DNA from: Deinococcus cellulosilyticus NBRC 106333 = KACC 11606
GTDB taxonomy: Bacteria > Deinococcota > Deinococci > Deinococcales > Deinococcaceae
Reading direction: 5' to 3'
Length of the DNA: 64,000 bases
NCBI RefSeq assembly: GCF_007990775.1
Contig: NZ_BJXB01000023.1
Coordinates: 27,266-91,265 of the forward strand
The notes under the pieces are model-generated. The model worked only from the letters and a program-made list of their open reading frames with translations. It was not told the DNA's origin and did not search any database. Position 1 is the stretch's first letter, and every line of letters starts with the position of its first letter. Shown here piece by piece: positions 7,799 through 15,486 of the stretch. The position numbers and the translations under genes were made by a program.

Positions 7799-8710
7799 AT
7801 GTTTGAAGGCGAAAAGATCCCTTATCCCGAGAGTCCCACCATCGGCATTCCACCCCGTCACCAGTTGGCCCCCGCAGACACCAGCCTCGGCAAAGTGACC
7901 TTGCAGATCGCAGACTTGCAGAGAAGCCTGGACTTTTACACCCACATCCTGGGCCTGCACGTGCTTTCCCAGCAAGACAACCACGCCACGCTGGGCACCA
8001 AATCAGGACACGAACTCTTGGTGCTCAGGGAGAAGAAAGGGGTCAAGAAAGCCCCACACCGGGGCAGGCTTGGCATCTACCACTTCGCCCTGCTGCTCCC
8101 CACCGAAGGGGACCTGGGGAGGTTCGTGGCCCACGTCCAGGGGGCCGGATGGCACATCGGCATGTCGGACCATTTCTACAGCCAGGCCACCTACCTGCAG
8201 GACCCGGATGGGATCAGCATTGAGGTCTATCGGGACCGGCCCCGTGACCAGTGGGTGGTCACCACCCACGGAGAGATTGTGGGTTCAGCCGATGCCCTGG
8301 ACCTGGACAGCCTCAAGAAGGCTGCGGGTGAAGGCCCATGGACCGGAATTCCAGAGGGCACGGTGATGGGTCACCTGCACTTTTACATCGATGACCTGAA
8401 GGAAGGGGAACGGTTCTACCACCAGGGGCTGGGACTGTCCAAAGTGGGCTGGGGTTTCCCTCAAGGCCTGTTCGTCTCGGCTGGAGGGTACCACCACCAC
8501 ATCGGCATGAACACCTGGGCGAAAGGCTCAAATCCTTCCTCCGATGACGATGCGAGGCTCCTCCACTGGGAATTGGTCTTGCCCGATGCTGTTGCCCTGG
8601 AGGCCACTGTGCAAGGTCTGGAGGCCGAGGGAGTCACGGTCACCCGCAGCCCGGAAGGCACGTTTGCCAGTGACCCGTGGGGCATCACCGTCCAGATGCT
8701 TGTGAAGTGA
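7799..8710 (+). CDS. CatE-like ring-cleaving dioxygenase, second copy
   Basis: A paralogue of the preceding gene (303 residues) with the same two-VOC layout: GKVTLQIADLQRSLDFYTHI, GIYHFALLLPTEGDLGRFV, DPDGISIEVYRDRP, MGHLHFYIDD and GGYHHHIGMNTW. The putative iron ligands (His in GHLHF, His in YHHHIG, Glu in HWELVLP) are retained. The ATG at 7799 has CAGGAG 7 nt upstream; an earlier GTG frame lies in the terminator stem and is discarded. The pair suggests a duplication giving two catechol ring-cleavers with different substrate preferences, which cannot be read from the sequence. Confidence 0.85.
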   Translation: MFEGEKIPYPESPTIGIPPRHQLAPADTSLGKVTLQIADLQRSLDFYTHILGLHVLSQQDNHATLGTKSGHELLVLREKKGVKKAPHRGRLGIYHFALLLPTEGDLGRFVAHVQGAGWHIGMSDHFYSQATYLQDPDGISIEVYRDRPRDQWVVTTHGEIVGSADALDLDSLKKAAGEGPWTGIPEGTVMGHLHFYIDDLKEGERFYHQGLGLSKVGWGFPQGLFVSAGGYHHHIGMNTWAKGSNPSSDDDARLLHWELVLPDAVALEATVQGLEAEGVTVTRSPEGTFASDPWGITVQMLVK

Positions 8711-8719
8711 AAATCCAGC

Positions 8720-8748
8720 AAAGAAGCGGCCCACTGGGTCGCTTCTTT
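8720..8748 (+). terminator. Intrinsic terminator closing the catechol cluster
   Basis: AAAGAAGCG pairs with CGCTTCTTT, with an inner CCC/GGG pair and ACT loop, followed by CTGTT. It lies 10 nt after the stop codon. Confidence 0.8.
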
Positions 8749-9047
8749 CTGTTACAACCCTGCTGGACAATCTGCATGGGCTTGAGCACCGTGCCATGTT
8801 CAAGTTCGGTGCACAGGGCTAGAGTTCAGCAGTGATGCTGTGGGATGGGTGCGGGTTGCTAACACTGGTGTAAAGCTGACAATGGGGTGCACCCCTTCTG
8901 TACCCGTTCATTTGAATTGAAATGGAGTTGTCCTGAAGAGGGATTTTTCTGGTCTACCGTTAAAATCTGTTCCTTTGCACCAATTCCCCCTTCTCCTCTG
9001 CCCCAGAACAGCTTGAAGGGCCATCATGACTTGAAGGGAGATCCCAC
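8749..9047. other. Intergenic stretch after the catechol cluster
   Basis: About 300 bp without a convincing coding frame. The last 100 bp must hold the promoter of the small + strand gene at 9048, but I see no good -35/-10 pair; TTAAAAT near 8960 is the best -10 candidate. Confidence 0.4.
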
Positions 9048-9293
9048 ATGCCCAAGTCTGACACCGAACACAACACGCATACCTTTGAACACTTGGTGCG
9101 ACTCAAACTGCAGAACCTTGCCCTGGACACCGGAGACATCCACCTGGGCGAAGCCACCCGCGAAATCAGTGCAGTGTTCCTGAAACTCCATGAAGTCTTG
9201 AACGAGGCCCACGGTGAAGAAGCCACACAGAAGCTGCTGCAAGAAGCCCTGAGGCGGGTTCAGCGGGAATCTGGCATCCGAAATCGGGACTGA
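9048..9293 (+). CDS. Small helical protein of unknown function
   Basis: An 81-residue charged protein (MPKSDTEHNTHTFEHLVRLK...) predicted to be almost entirely helical, with a repeated E-A-x-x-x-L pattern and no cysteine or membrane segment. GAAGGGAG is placed 9 nt before the ATG, and an intrinsic terminator follows about 60 nt after the stop, so it appears to be a complete single-gene transcription unit. No family is recognised. It lies between the catechol cargo and the spike operon and may belong to either. Confidence 0.6.
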   Translation: MPKSDTEHNTHTFEHLVRLKLQNLALDTGDIHLGEATREISAVFLKLHEVLNEAHGEEATQKLLQEALRRVQRESGIRNRD

Positions 9294-9356
9294 GTTCAAA
9301 GGCCTTTTGACCCAGAAGCAAAAAAGTTGCAGTACACTGAAAAATCCAAGTGTTGA

Positions 9357-9383
9357 GGGCCGCACCAGCGGCCCCTTTCCTTT
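9357..9383 (+). terminator. Intrinsic terminator GGGCCGC-ACCA-GCGGCCC
   Basis: A perfect 7-bp GC stem with a 4-nt loop (9357-9374), followed by the T-rich CTTTCCTTTT. It closes the small gene at 9048-9293. Confidence 0.75.
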
Positions 9384-9401
9384 TCCCACAACAAAAAAGG
9401 G

Positions 9402-9501
9402 ACCCCGCTTCAGGAGGCCCAGTTGCTGCTTTTCAGGGTTGGTGGGTCAAGACCAATGGGACGAACCCATCAAGCACCTCAGGGCCCCTCAGAAGCGGGG
9501 T
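9402..9501. terminator. Nested inverted repeats, terminator-like on the minus strand
   Basis: ACCCCGCTTC (9402-9411) with GGCCC (9416-9420) pair with GGGCC (9482-9486) and GAAGCGGGGT (9492-9501). Inside, TTGGTGGGT pairs with ACCCATCAA (9439-9447, 9465-9473). On the minus strand the structure is followed by CCCTTTTTT, as a terminator of the 58-residue gene would be. Confidence 0.5.
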
Positions 9502-9511
9502 TTGCCTTTAG

Positions 9512-9688
9512 TCACCAGTCACGCGGAAAAATGCGAAGACTGAAGGTTATCACCTGTTCCCCAATGCCTGCATCAAACCAACTTTTCACTTCAATGTCCG
9601 GGTCGTGTTGAAACACTCCATTCAAATAGTCTTGCTGGAAGGACTTAAACATGGGGTCACGGCTGGTTATACGAAAAATTTCAATCAT
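9512..9688 (-). CDS. 58-residue protein of unknown function
   Basis: A short gene between the spike gene and the terminator-like structure. It encodes MIEIFRITSRDPMFKSFQQD and continues to a C-terminal FSLRIFPRDW. The ribosome-binding site is excellent (AAAAGGAG, 6 nt before the ATG), the frame uses ordinary codons, and a TATAAT lies about 70 nt upstream, just past the spike gene's stop. No family is recognised. Small genes after the spike often encode tail-tip or fibre-assembly factors, but that is positional guesswork. Confidence 0.6.
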   Translation of the reverse strand: MIEIFRITSRDPMFKSFQQDYLNGVFQHDPDIEVKSWFDAGIGEQVITFSLRIFPRDW

Positions 9689-9777
9689 TTTGAGCTCCTT
9701 TTAAATAATAGGGTTGTACACCAGCCAGCCCATTCCTGGCTGCACAAGCATTATAGGAGACAGGAGCTCTCAGCGTT

Positions 9778-11016
9778 TTACTGGATGAACACCGTGGCGT
9801 TGGTGGCGAAAGTGGCATCACCGCGGCTGTCAACATCGTTGTTGCCCACCACAGGGCGCATGGCGGCTTCAGAACCAAGCTTGACGATCCCTTTCAGGAC
9901 AATGGTGACGGCCTGCAGGATCATGGTGCCGGTGGTGTCATCAATCAAGAACTTGTGCCCCGCGGCGCTGGTGAGGGACAGCTGTTTGGTGGGGGCATCT
10001 TGCAAGAGGACCTGGTGCCCTGCAGCAGAATTCACTTTCACCTGCTGGCTGTTGCCGGGCTTGTCTTGCATCAAGAATTCATGCCCAAGGGCGGTTTTCA
10101 CCCTCACAAACTGGTTGTTGTCCGGTTTGTCACGCATGAAGAATTCATGCCCCAAGTTGCTTTTGATCTGGATGAACTGGTCATTGTCGGGCTTGTCCTT
10201 CATGCGGATCTCGTGCCCGAGGGCTGTTTTCACGCTGACATAACGGTTGATTTCGGCTTCCTGGGGGTCATCGTGCAGGGTGATCTTGTGGCCCACTTCG
10301 GTTTCAATGGTGAGCTCTGACGCAACACGCTGGGCATCCTCATCCGGGGTGCTTTGAACACTGCCGTCTTCTGGGTTCCGGGCTTTCTCGGTGGCATCGT
10401 ACATCCTGATCTTGTGGCCTCTGGCCGTCTGGACCTGGATGCTGCCGTCCCCAGTGATCCACACTTCGGCACCCGACTGGTGGTGAAACACCACATCCAC
10501 TGGTGGTCGCCGCTGGCCCTGGAATGCTTTGCGCTCAGGTTTCTGGCCCATGCGCCCGAGGGTCCTGAAGCGGTCCAGCAGTTTGCGGATCAATCCCGTG
10601 TTGCTTTTGGTGCCGTCTTTGCGGGTCATGACGGTGAGGAAGCTGCCGTCCGGCCAGCGGTGTTCTTCGCTGCCGTCCCCAAAGTGGATGGCGGTGCGGT
10701 CACTGGGCAGGTGTTGCACCCGGGCGTGCTTGTCTTCCTTGAACAATTCGGTGGGGATGATGTGCCGCACTTCATCGGACAGGCTTTTGAGCCAGATGCC
10801 GCATTTGGGGTGGTTGGCGTAAAACGCAACCACGCCGTAATCGAATTTTTCAGGCAGCTCGAAGTCTCCTGCAACGGGGTGCTGGCGGTTGCCTCCCAGC
10901 CTCACCCGGATGCCTTCACTTCGGGCCAGGTGGGGCAGGAGCACGCTCACCTGGTAGTCTTCGGGGTGAACGTCCAGCACCTGGGCCAAGTGGATTCCAC
11001 GCAAATCAGAACGCAT
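9778..11016 (-). CDS. Baseplate spike protein (gpV/gp5-like) with repetitive beta-helix
   Basis: A 412-residue central spike of the contractile tail. The N-terminal region (MRSDLRGIHLAQVLDVHPED, VSVLLPHL, GIWLKSLSDEVRHIIPTELF) is the OB-fold of gpV/VgrG-type baseplate proteins. From about residue 180 a repeat of roughly 20-28 residues appears seven times with the core G-H-x-[IFV]-x-[ML]-x-D (GHKIRMYD, GHKITLHD, GHEIRMKD, GHEFFMRD, GHEFLMQD, GHQVLLQD, GHKFLIDD), typical of a triple-stranded beta-helix needle. No lysozyme domain is fused, unlike T4 gp5. AAGGTG precedes the ATG; a TGTTACCG late element is 22 nt upstream. A longer frame reaching 11253 crosses the divergent gene and is not used. 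Confidence 0.8.
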   Translation of the reverse strand: MRSDLRGIHLAQVLDVHPEDYQVSVLLPHLARSEGIRVRLGGNRQHPVAGDFELPEKFDYGVVAFYANHPKCGIWLKSLSDEVRHIIPTELFKEDKHARVQHLPSDRTAIHFGDGSEEHRWPDGSFLTVMTRKDGTKSNTGLIRKLLDRFRTLGRMGQKPERKAFQGQRRPPVDVVFHHQSGAEVWITGDGSIQVQTARGHKIRMYDATEKARNPEDGSVQSTPDEDAQRVASELTIETEVGHKITLHDDPQEAEINRYVSVKTALGHEIRMKDKPDNDQFIQIKSNLGHEFFMRDKPDNNQFVRVKTALGHEFLMQDKPGNSQQVKVNSAAGHQVLLQDAPTKQLSLTSAAGHKFLIDDTTGTMILQAVTIVLKGIVKLGSEAAMRPVVGNNDVDSRGDATFATNATVFIQ

Positions 11017-11033
11017 GTTTTCACCTTCTGCGC

Positions 11034-11041
11034 TGTCACGG
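11034..11041 (+). promoter_or_regulatory. Late element TGTCACGG of the + strand fibre-like pair
   Basis: Ends exactly 22 nt before the ATG at 11064. Confidence 0.5.
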
Positions 11042-11046
11042 TAACA
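11039..11046 (-). promoter_or_regulatory. Late element TGTTACCG of the spike gene
   Basis: Ends exactly 22 nt before the ATG at 11016, back to back with the + strand copy. Confidence 0.5.
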
Positions 11047-11063
11047 GCACTGAAGGTGGGGGC

Positions 11064-11651
11064 ATGCGACGCACCGACATTGCCATTCCAGCGGTTTATT
11101 CGTCCTGGGTTGCGGAAGTGGACCAAGCCAAGATTTCCCGGGTGGGCAGCGTGGCTCCAGACCCGTCTGCGCCCCCTCCGCCTCCCCCCTCCTGCCCCAA
11201 AACATTTGTGGTGTGTCCCACGCACACCCTTGAAATTGACCTGGCGGCCACACCCTCCAGGCTGGTCGATGAGTACGGGGGGGCCCCGCACCTCAGCCAC
11301 ACTTTCACCGCCTTGCGGTCCTGCACTGTGCGCGGCATGAATTACTTGCTCACCCGGGGCATCGGCAAGCTGCTGCTGATGCTGGTGAAAGCTGAGGATG
11401 GGGTGTTCATTCAAGACGTTCATGCCCTGCCAGTCACGCATTCCAGCGTGGTGGCACACACTTTGTTTGATGCCCAAGACATTTCACCGGTGGGGCCCAC
11501 TTTCATTCCTTTTGGCACACCAGTGACCTTGCAGCCTGAGCACTACTTTTTTGTGTTGATGGACGCCAAGGCCAAGGAACTGCATCCCACTGCCCTGGTG
11601 GGTGTGCAACTGGCCGTGAAAGAAAAAGACATGGGAGGGTTGCCCGCCTGA
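11064..11651 (+). CDS. Putative tail-fibre-associated protein 1
   Basis: A 195-residue protein of unknown family: a short N-terminus, a proline run near residue 38 that looks like a hinge, then a beta-rich domain ending FFVLMDAKAKELHPTALVGV. It is transcribed opposite to all other virion genes nearby, with its own TGTCACGG element at 22 nt and GAAGGTGG before the ATG. Its last base overlaps the ATG of the 663-residue gene, so the two are translated together. The context suggests a fibre or fibre-attachment protein; receptor-binding genes are often oriented independently. No signal peptide. Confidence 0.5.
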   Translation: MRRTDIAIPAVYSSWVAEVDQAKISRVGSVAPDPSAPPPPPPSCPKTFVVCPTHTLEIDLAATPSRLVDEYGGAPHLSHTFTALRSCTVRGMNYLLTRGIGKLLLMLVKAEDGVFIQDVHALPVTHSSVVAHTLFDAQDISPVGPTFIPFGTPVTLQPEHYFFVLMDAKAKELHPTALVGVQLAVKEKDMGGLPA

Positions 11652-13642
11652 TGGTTGTCCTTGCCTCAAACCACATTTTGGAAGAACCTGTCGCCAGTGA
11701 CAGCCCCATTTTGCAGGCCGTCACCACCGACAGCAAATACACTTACTACAGGCCAGATGGGGATGAAGATGGTGGAGAATACAGCCTGGTGGGCCCTGAC
11801 TTCTACATGGGTGCCAGCGTCCACCTGATTCCCCGGGCGTCTTTGTGCGTGGAGTCGTATGACAACAGCCCCAATTTTTACTTCTCACATGTGGTGCCAC
11901 CAAATGCAGTTGATCCAGAAGGCAACAGCTACTTCTACACGGGGATGCTGCTGCAGGCCTGGAGCACGCAGTATGCCAACCTCACCTTGAAGGCCCTCAG
12001 CATCCATGTGCGGTACGGGCACCCTGGAAACCCCATGTATTATGAGCTGCTGGCTGTTCGGGAATATGGCGAAAAAGAACTGGTGGCTGTGCTGCACCAC
12101 ATGATTCCCGAATACCACCTGGACGAGAACGACAACTGGGTTGTGGATGGCATGCTTCCCCTGGAGGGCTTTTCCGAAAAAGGCATCATGCTGCACAAGT
12201 TCAACAACAGGCGTCATTTTGAATTGCGGGTGTCACGGCGCACAGACTATGGGGTTTCCCCAAGGGACCATGACCTGGCGGATCGCTTGGAAGTCCGCGA
12301 CCTTCCCAAAAACACCTTCCTGCCTACCCCATCAGATTCCAACATGGTGTTACACCGCATTGAGGGAACACTGGATCCACTGGTGATCCCTGATGAAACG
12401 GTGCTGCTGCCCCTCACCAACACAGCCCCCACCCGACACGAAAGCCTGGCTTACCAGACCAATCTCTTCCGCAAGGTTTATCTGGTTTTTGATGTGCTGA
12501 GTGCTGTGGGCCTCAAGGCCATCAAGGTGAAGGTGGACCGGGCCAGCACCTCCGACACCGGCCAGCTGGTGTTGTCTTTGTGGTTGACGGATTTGAGCTT
12601 GTCTGGGCCTCAGGTGGACACGTTCAGCTACGAAGATCACCTGGTGGATGTTGCAGACACCACCCCGGATGGTTACATCGTTCACACTTTCTCTGAGTAT
12701 TACAGCAACTTTTTCAACAGCAGGGTGGACACCCGTCACCAGTTGCACATCTCCATCCGGGATGCTGCTGCAGGCAGCTACATGCACAACCCCAACCATG
12801 ACCTGTACCTGTTTTCTGGTGATCCTGCAAATGCTGTGAAGCCGGGTGTGAAGTTGCCCATGTGGGATTACAATGACACCGGCAAGCCTGTGCATGGGCT
12901 GACGGCTCCCAGTGGGGTGGCTCCGATTCTGGGCCTCACACACGGTTCCATCAAGGAATACACGCCTGTGGAGCCAGGATTTCTGGCGAGCCACACGGAG
13001 GTGCCTGCTGGCTCTTTGATGCTCTCGAACACCATCACCAATGTGGTGCCGGATGTGCGTTTCGTCACCCATCCTTACCAGATTGGAGATGACCTGGCCC
13101 GTTACCTGGGCAGTGTGGAGTTGTTTGGCCGCACTGAGGTGGGTCCTGCAGGTGGGCCTGTGGTGTTCACCGCCCGGTTGGAGCGCATGCCGTTCACATA
13201 CCTGTATGACTTGAAACTCATGGGGGTGAATGCCAGCGCGGACCCTTCGGCTGAGCCGTTGGAACTTGCCTATGATGTGTTTGCAGTGCCAGGCCATGTG
13301 GACCCGGCCACATATGATTTCACTGACACCACCCACCGCATCGCGGTCTTCCGGCAAACCATTTACTACAATGGCACCGAAAGCACAGGGCTGCTGGAAG
13401 CGTACCAGGGGGACCCGGCACATGGAGGCCTTCTGCCTGTCGGGGGCGAAGTGACCTTGATGGTGCGGCTTGAGAACCCACCTGCTGACTTGCGTCATGT
13501 GGTGACGGAGTTGGATCCGCGGTTCATTCCGCGTTCCCACCCCACCTTGCGCATCGAGCCGGACACCAGTTACGGCACAGGGTTTTTCCCTTTGATGGAA
13601 TTCACGTTCCTGGTGGCCCCTCAACCCGAAGCCATCACATGA
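11651..13642 (+). CDS. Putative tail fibre / receptor-binding protein
   Basis: A 663-residue beta-rich protein, apparently made of repeated jelly-roll-like domains: similar segments such as LTLKALSIHVRYGHPGNPMY, LKAIKVKVDRASTSDTGQLV and YLYDLKLMGVNA recur. It is rich in Tyr, His, Pro and Asp and has no signal peptide or catalytic signature, as expected of an exposed phage appendage. No known family is recognised, so the fibre role is inferred from size, composition and place within the tail cluster. It is coupled to the preceding gene through TGATG and followed by an intrinsic terminator. Confidence 0.5.
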   Translation: MVVLASNHILEEPVASDSPILQAVTTDSKYTYYRPDGDEDGGEYSLVGPDFYMGASVHLIPRASLCVESYDNSPNFYFSHVVPPNAVDPEGNSYFYTGMLLQAWSTQYANLTLKALSIHVRYGHPGNPMYYELLAVREYGEKELVAVLHHMIPEYHLDENDNWVVDGMLPLEGFSEKGIMLHKFNNRRHFELRVSRRTDYGVSPRDHDLADRLEVRDLPKNTFLPTPSDSNMVLHRIEGTLDPLVIPDETVLLPLTNTAPTRHESLAYQTNLFRKVYLVFDVLSAVGLKAIKVKVDRASTSDTGQLVLSLWLTDLSLSGPQVDTFSYEDHLVDVADTTPDGYIVHTFSEYYSNFFNSRVDTRHQLHISIRDAAAGSYMHNPNHDLYLFSGDPANAVKPGVKLPMWDYNDTGKPVHGLTAPSGVAPILGLTHGSIKEYTPVEPGFLASHTEVPAGSLMLSNTITNVVPDVRFVTHPYQIGDDLARYLGSVELFGRTEVGPAGGPVVFTARLERMPFTYLYDLKLMGVNASADPSAEPLELAYDVFAVPGHVDPATYDFTDTTHRIAVFRQTIYYNGTESTGLLEAYQGDPAHGGLLPVGGEVTLMVRLENPPADLRHVVTELDPRFIPRSHPTLRIEPDTSYGTGFFPLMEFTFLVAPQPEAIT

Positions 13643-13683
13643 AGTCTTTCTTGACTGTTATGACCCTTCAAAAGCCCATCTGA

Positions 13684-13708
13684 CCCCTGAGCTTATTCAG
13701 GGGTTTTT
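13684..13708 (+). terminator. Intrinsic terminator after the fibre-like pair
   Basis: CCCCTGA pairs with TCAGGGG around GCTTAT, followed by TTTTT. The convergent minus gene ends inside it. Confidence 0.8.
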
Positions 13709-14061
13709 GCCTTTCTGGGCATCAACACCACTGGCAAAAACATGTCTGAGGGGCCAGCAGCGGAATCTTGCAGTGCATAAGGGATGTATTCTTGACCTTG
13801 ATATCTGATGACGGTAGGTTGCTTCCCATCAGGTGCAGCATGCCAGTAATTCTGCTCAATGCTGATGATGTCCAGGGCTATCAAGAAATCGCCCTTCCTG
13901 TACTTTTCAGCGTTGAGGACTTCTTGAGGGGTTAAAGTTCCCATGTCAAATTTGAGGTGGGTCTCAGGTTGGGTGGCCTCCTGAAGTTCTTGAGCGATGA
14001 CAACCATTTTCTGGATGGAAACCCATCCTGTAGGCAATTTCCCATTCTGAAGTTCGATCAT
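13693..14061 (-). CDS. Unknown tail-cluster protein
   Basis: A 122-residue protein starting MIELQNGKLPTGWVSIQKMV. It mixes helices and strands (KYRKGDFLIALDIISIEQNY, TVIRYQGQEYIPYAL) and has no motif I recognise. It starts 9 nt after the hub gene's stop and is therefore probably the last gene of the tape measure-hub transcript. Its stop codon falls within the terminator shared with the convergent fibre-like pair. A minor baseplate role or an assembly factor is possible. Confidence 0.55.
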   Translation of the reverse strand: MIELQNGKLPTGWVSIQKMVVIAQELQEATQPETHLKFDMGTLTPQEVLNAEKYRKGDFLIALDIISIEQNYWHAAPDGKQPTVIRYQGQEYIPYALQDSAAGPSDMFLPVVLMPRKAKTPE

Positions 14062-14070
14062 GAGGCCATT

Positions 14071-15486
14071 TTACCTGCCTGGAATGTCCTGATCGTGCAA
14101 CCGGGGGTATATCTCTTTGTTCCAGGTGATCTTGGTAGGAGTGAGGCCTTCCACCCAATACGAGGGGTCCCGGTAGTGCTGGTCCAGGTGGCCGCGGTCC
14201 AGGGTGAGGTACGTGCGCCCTCCAGCGGTGGGGCTCCAGGTGAGGGCCCGGCTTTGGATGTGAAACTGGTACTGGTCCGGGCCTCCCCAAGGGTAATCCG
14301 TCAAGATCCGCTCCCCTGGCCGGATGTGGGTGGAAAAAGGCAGTTGCACCTGCGCATAGTAAGCTTTGTCCAGCTGATTGAACTGGGCTGCAACCCTCCA
14401 AGAAAGCTTTCTGGAGAAAGCTTCCACGCTGGGCTCGTCAGCAGTCTGAATCAAATGGGTGCCCCACTTGGCTGCACTGTACCCAAAGCGCCGGATGGAT
14501 TCAGGGTTGGCAATGGCCCATCCCATCGTGAAAAGCATCTGTTCATTGACGTAATTTATCATCGGGTACAGCATGGTGAAGTTCTTCACCCGGCTGCTGT
14601 CCCGGTAGGCCACGGTCTCACCAATGGGCTCCAGCAACCCATCCAGGCGGTGCAAAGTGAGGGCATTCCACTCTCCAAGCTGGCCCTTGCCGTTTTCATC
14701 TGCATAAGGGTACGGTGCTCTGCGCATGATGACGGTGGTGGCCGCCTTGTCCTCTCCCACCGTTTTGGGGGCTGCCCGGGTGAGCTCTCCAGAGAGTTTC
14801 GCTTGAGGCAAGGTCTGCACGTACATTTCATGCAAAGGGGCGTCCTCAACCGACTTGATGATGGACCAAAACGTGCCTTCCATCGTGCTGAAAGACATTG
14901 CCATTGGTGCCACTGCATCCAGACCGCTGAGGCTGAGCCCCAAGTAATCCCCAAGGGGCCGCCCTGCCATGCCCCAATTCGACACCAGGTTCAGCATCTT
15001 GGACATGTAATTGAACACAATCTGGTGTGGCTTGGTGTTCAGTTCTTCCGCTGCGAACACCGCCCGGGTGCGCTGCACCCCGAAAGCTGTCCCAAGCCAC
15101 ATCCACCATGCCAGAGCGTCTTTTTGCAGCACATGCCCAAAACACTGGGCCTGCAGGGTGGTGGTGAAAGAAGACTTCTCACCCTGAATGGATTGCTTCA
15201 CACTGGGATTCACCACGATGCCGTGCAGCACCGTTTCCCATCCTCGGTTGATGCCTCCGAACACAGCCAGGCCTTCAATCAAAATTTCATCCCCATCCCG
15301 AATCAAATCGGTGTAGGCCTTGCGCACCCCGGGCCGGATGGTGCGGTACCTGGGCAGGGTCAAGGTGGCCTGGGGCATGGCCCCCAGACCGTCTTGAAAG
15401 TTGAAATCCATGATCTGCTCGTAGAGGCTCATGGGGCCATCTGCAGTGAGGATGGTGGCTCTGATTTCCGAGTAAACGTAGCTCAT
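14071..15486 (-). CDS. Putative baseplate hub protein (gp27/gpD-like)
   Basis: A 471-residue protein immediately after the tape measure gene, with which it overlaps in an ATGA junction. The N-terminus (TADGPMSLYEQIMDFNFQDG, then ATLTLPRYRTIRPGVRKAYT and LIRDGDEILIEG) has the two-strand pattern of hub proteins that form the ring on which the spike sits. Gene order tape measure-hub-spike is standard in myoviruses. The middle part is helical and rich in aromatic residues, the C-terminus beta-rich. I see no enzymatic signature. The hub call rests on order and general fold pattern, not on a diagnostic motif. Confidence 0.55.
   Translation of the reverse strand: MSYVYSEIRATILTADGPMSLYEQIMDFNFQDGLGAMPQATLTLPRYRTIRPGVRKAYTDLIRDGDEILIEGLAVFGGINRGWETVLHGIVVNPSVKQSIQGEKSSFTTTLQAQCFGHVLQKDALAWWMWLGTAFGVQRTRAVFAAEELNTKPHQIVFNYMSKMLNLVSNWGMAGRPLGDYLGLSLSGLDAVAPMAMSFSTMEGTFWSIIKSVEDAPLHEMYVQTLPQAKLSGELTRAAPKTVGEDKAATTVIMRRAPYPYADENGKGQLGEWNALTLHRLDGLLEPIGETVAYRDSSRVKNFTMLYPMINYVNEQMLFTMGWAIANPESIRRFGYSAAKWGTHLIQTADEPSVEAFSRKLSWRVAAQFNQLDKAYYAQVQLPFSTHIRPGERILTDYPWGGPDQYQFHIQSRALTWSPTAGGRTYLTLDRGHLDQHYRDPSYWVEGLTPTKITWNKEIYPRLHDQDIPGR

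Larger units (their letters stand above)
11022..11058. promoter_or_regulatory. 37-bp dyad between divergent virion genes
   Basis: The two 18-bp halves around G11040 match at 15 positions. They contain the two ribosome-binding sites (CACCTTC and GAAGGTG) and two overlapping late elements pointing outwards. Confidence 0.55.

Noticed and set aside
11017..11253. Longer N-terminus for the spike protein
   Set aside because: It crosses the divergent gene and the dyad; the ATG at 11016 has a ribosome-binding site and a late element at the standard distance.
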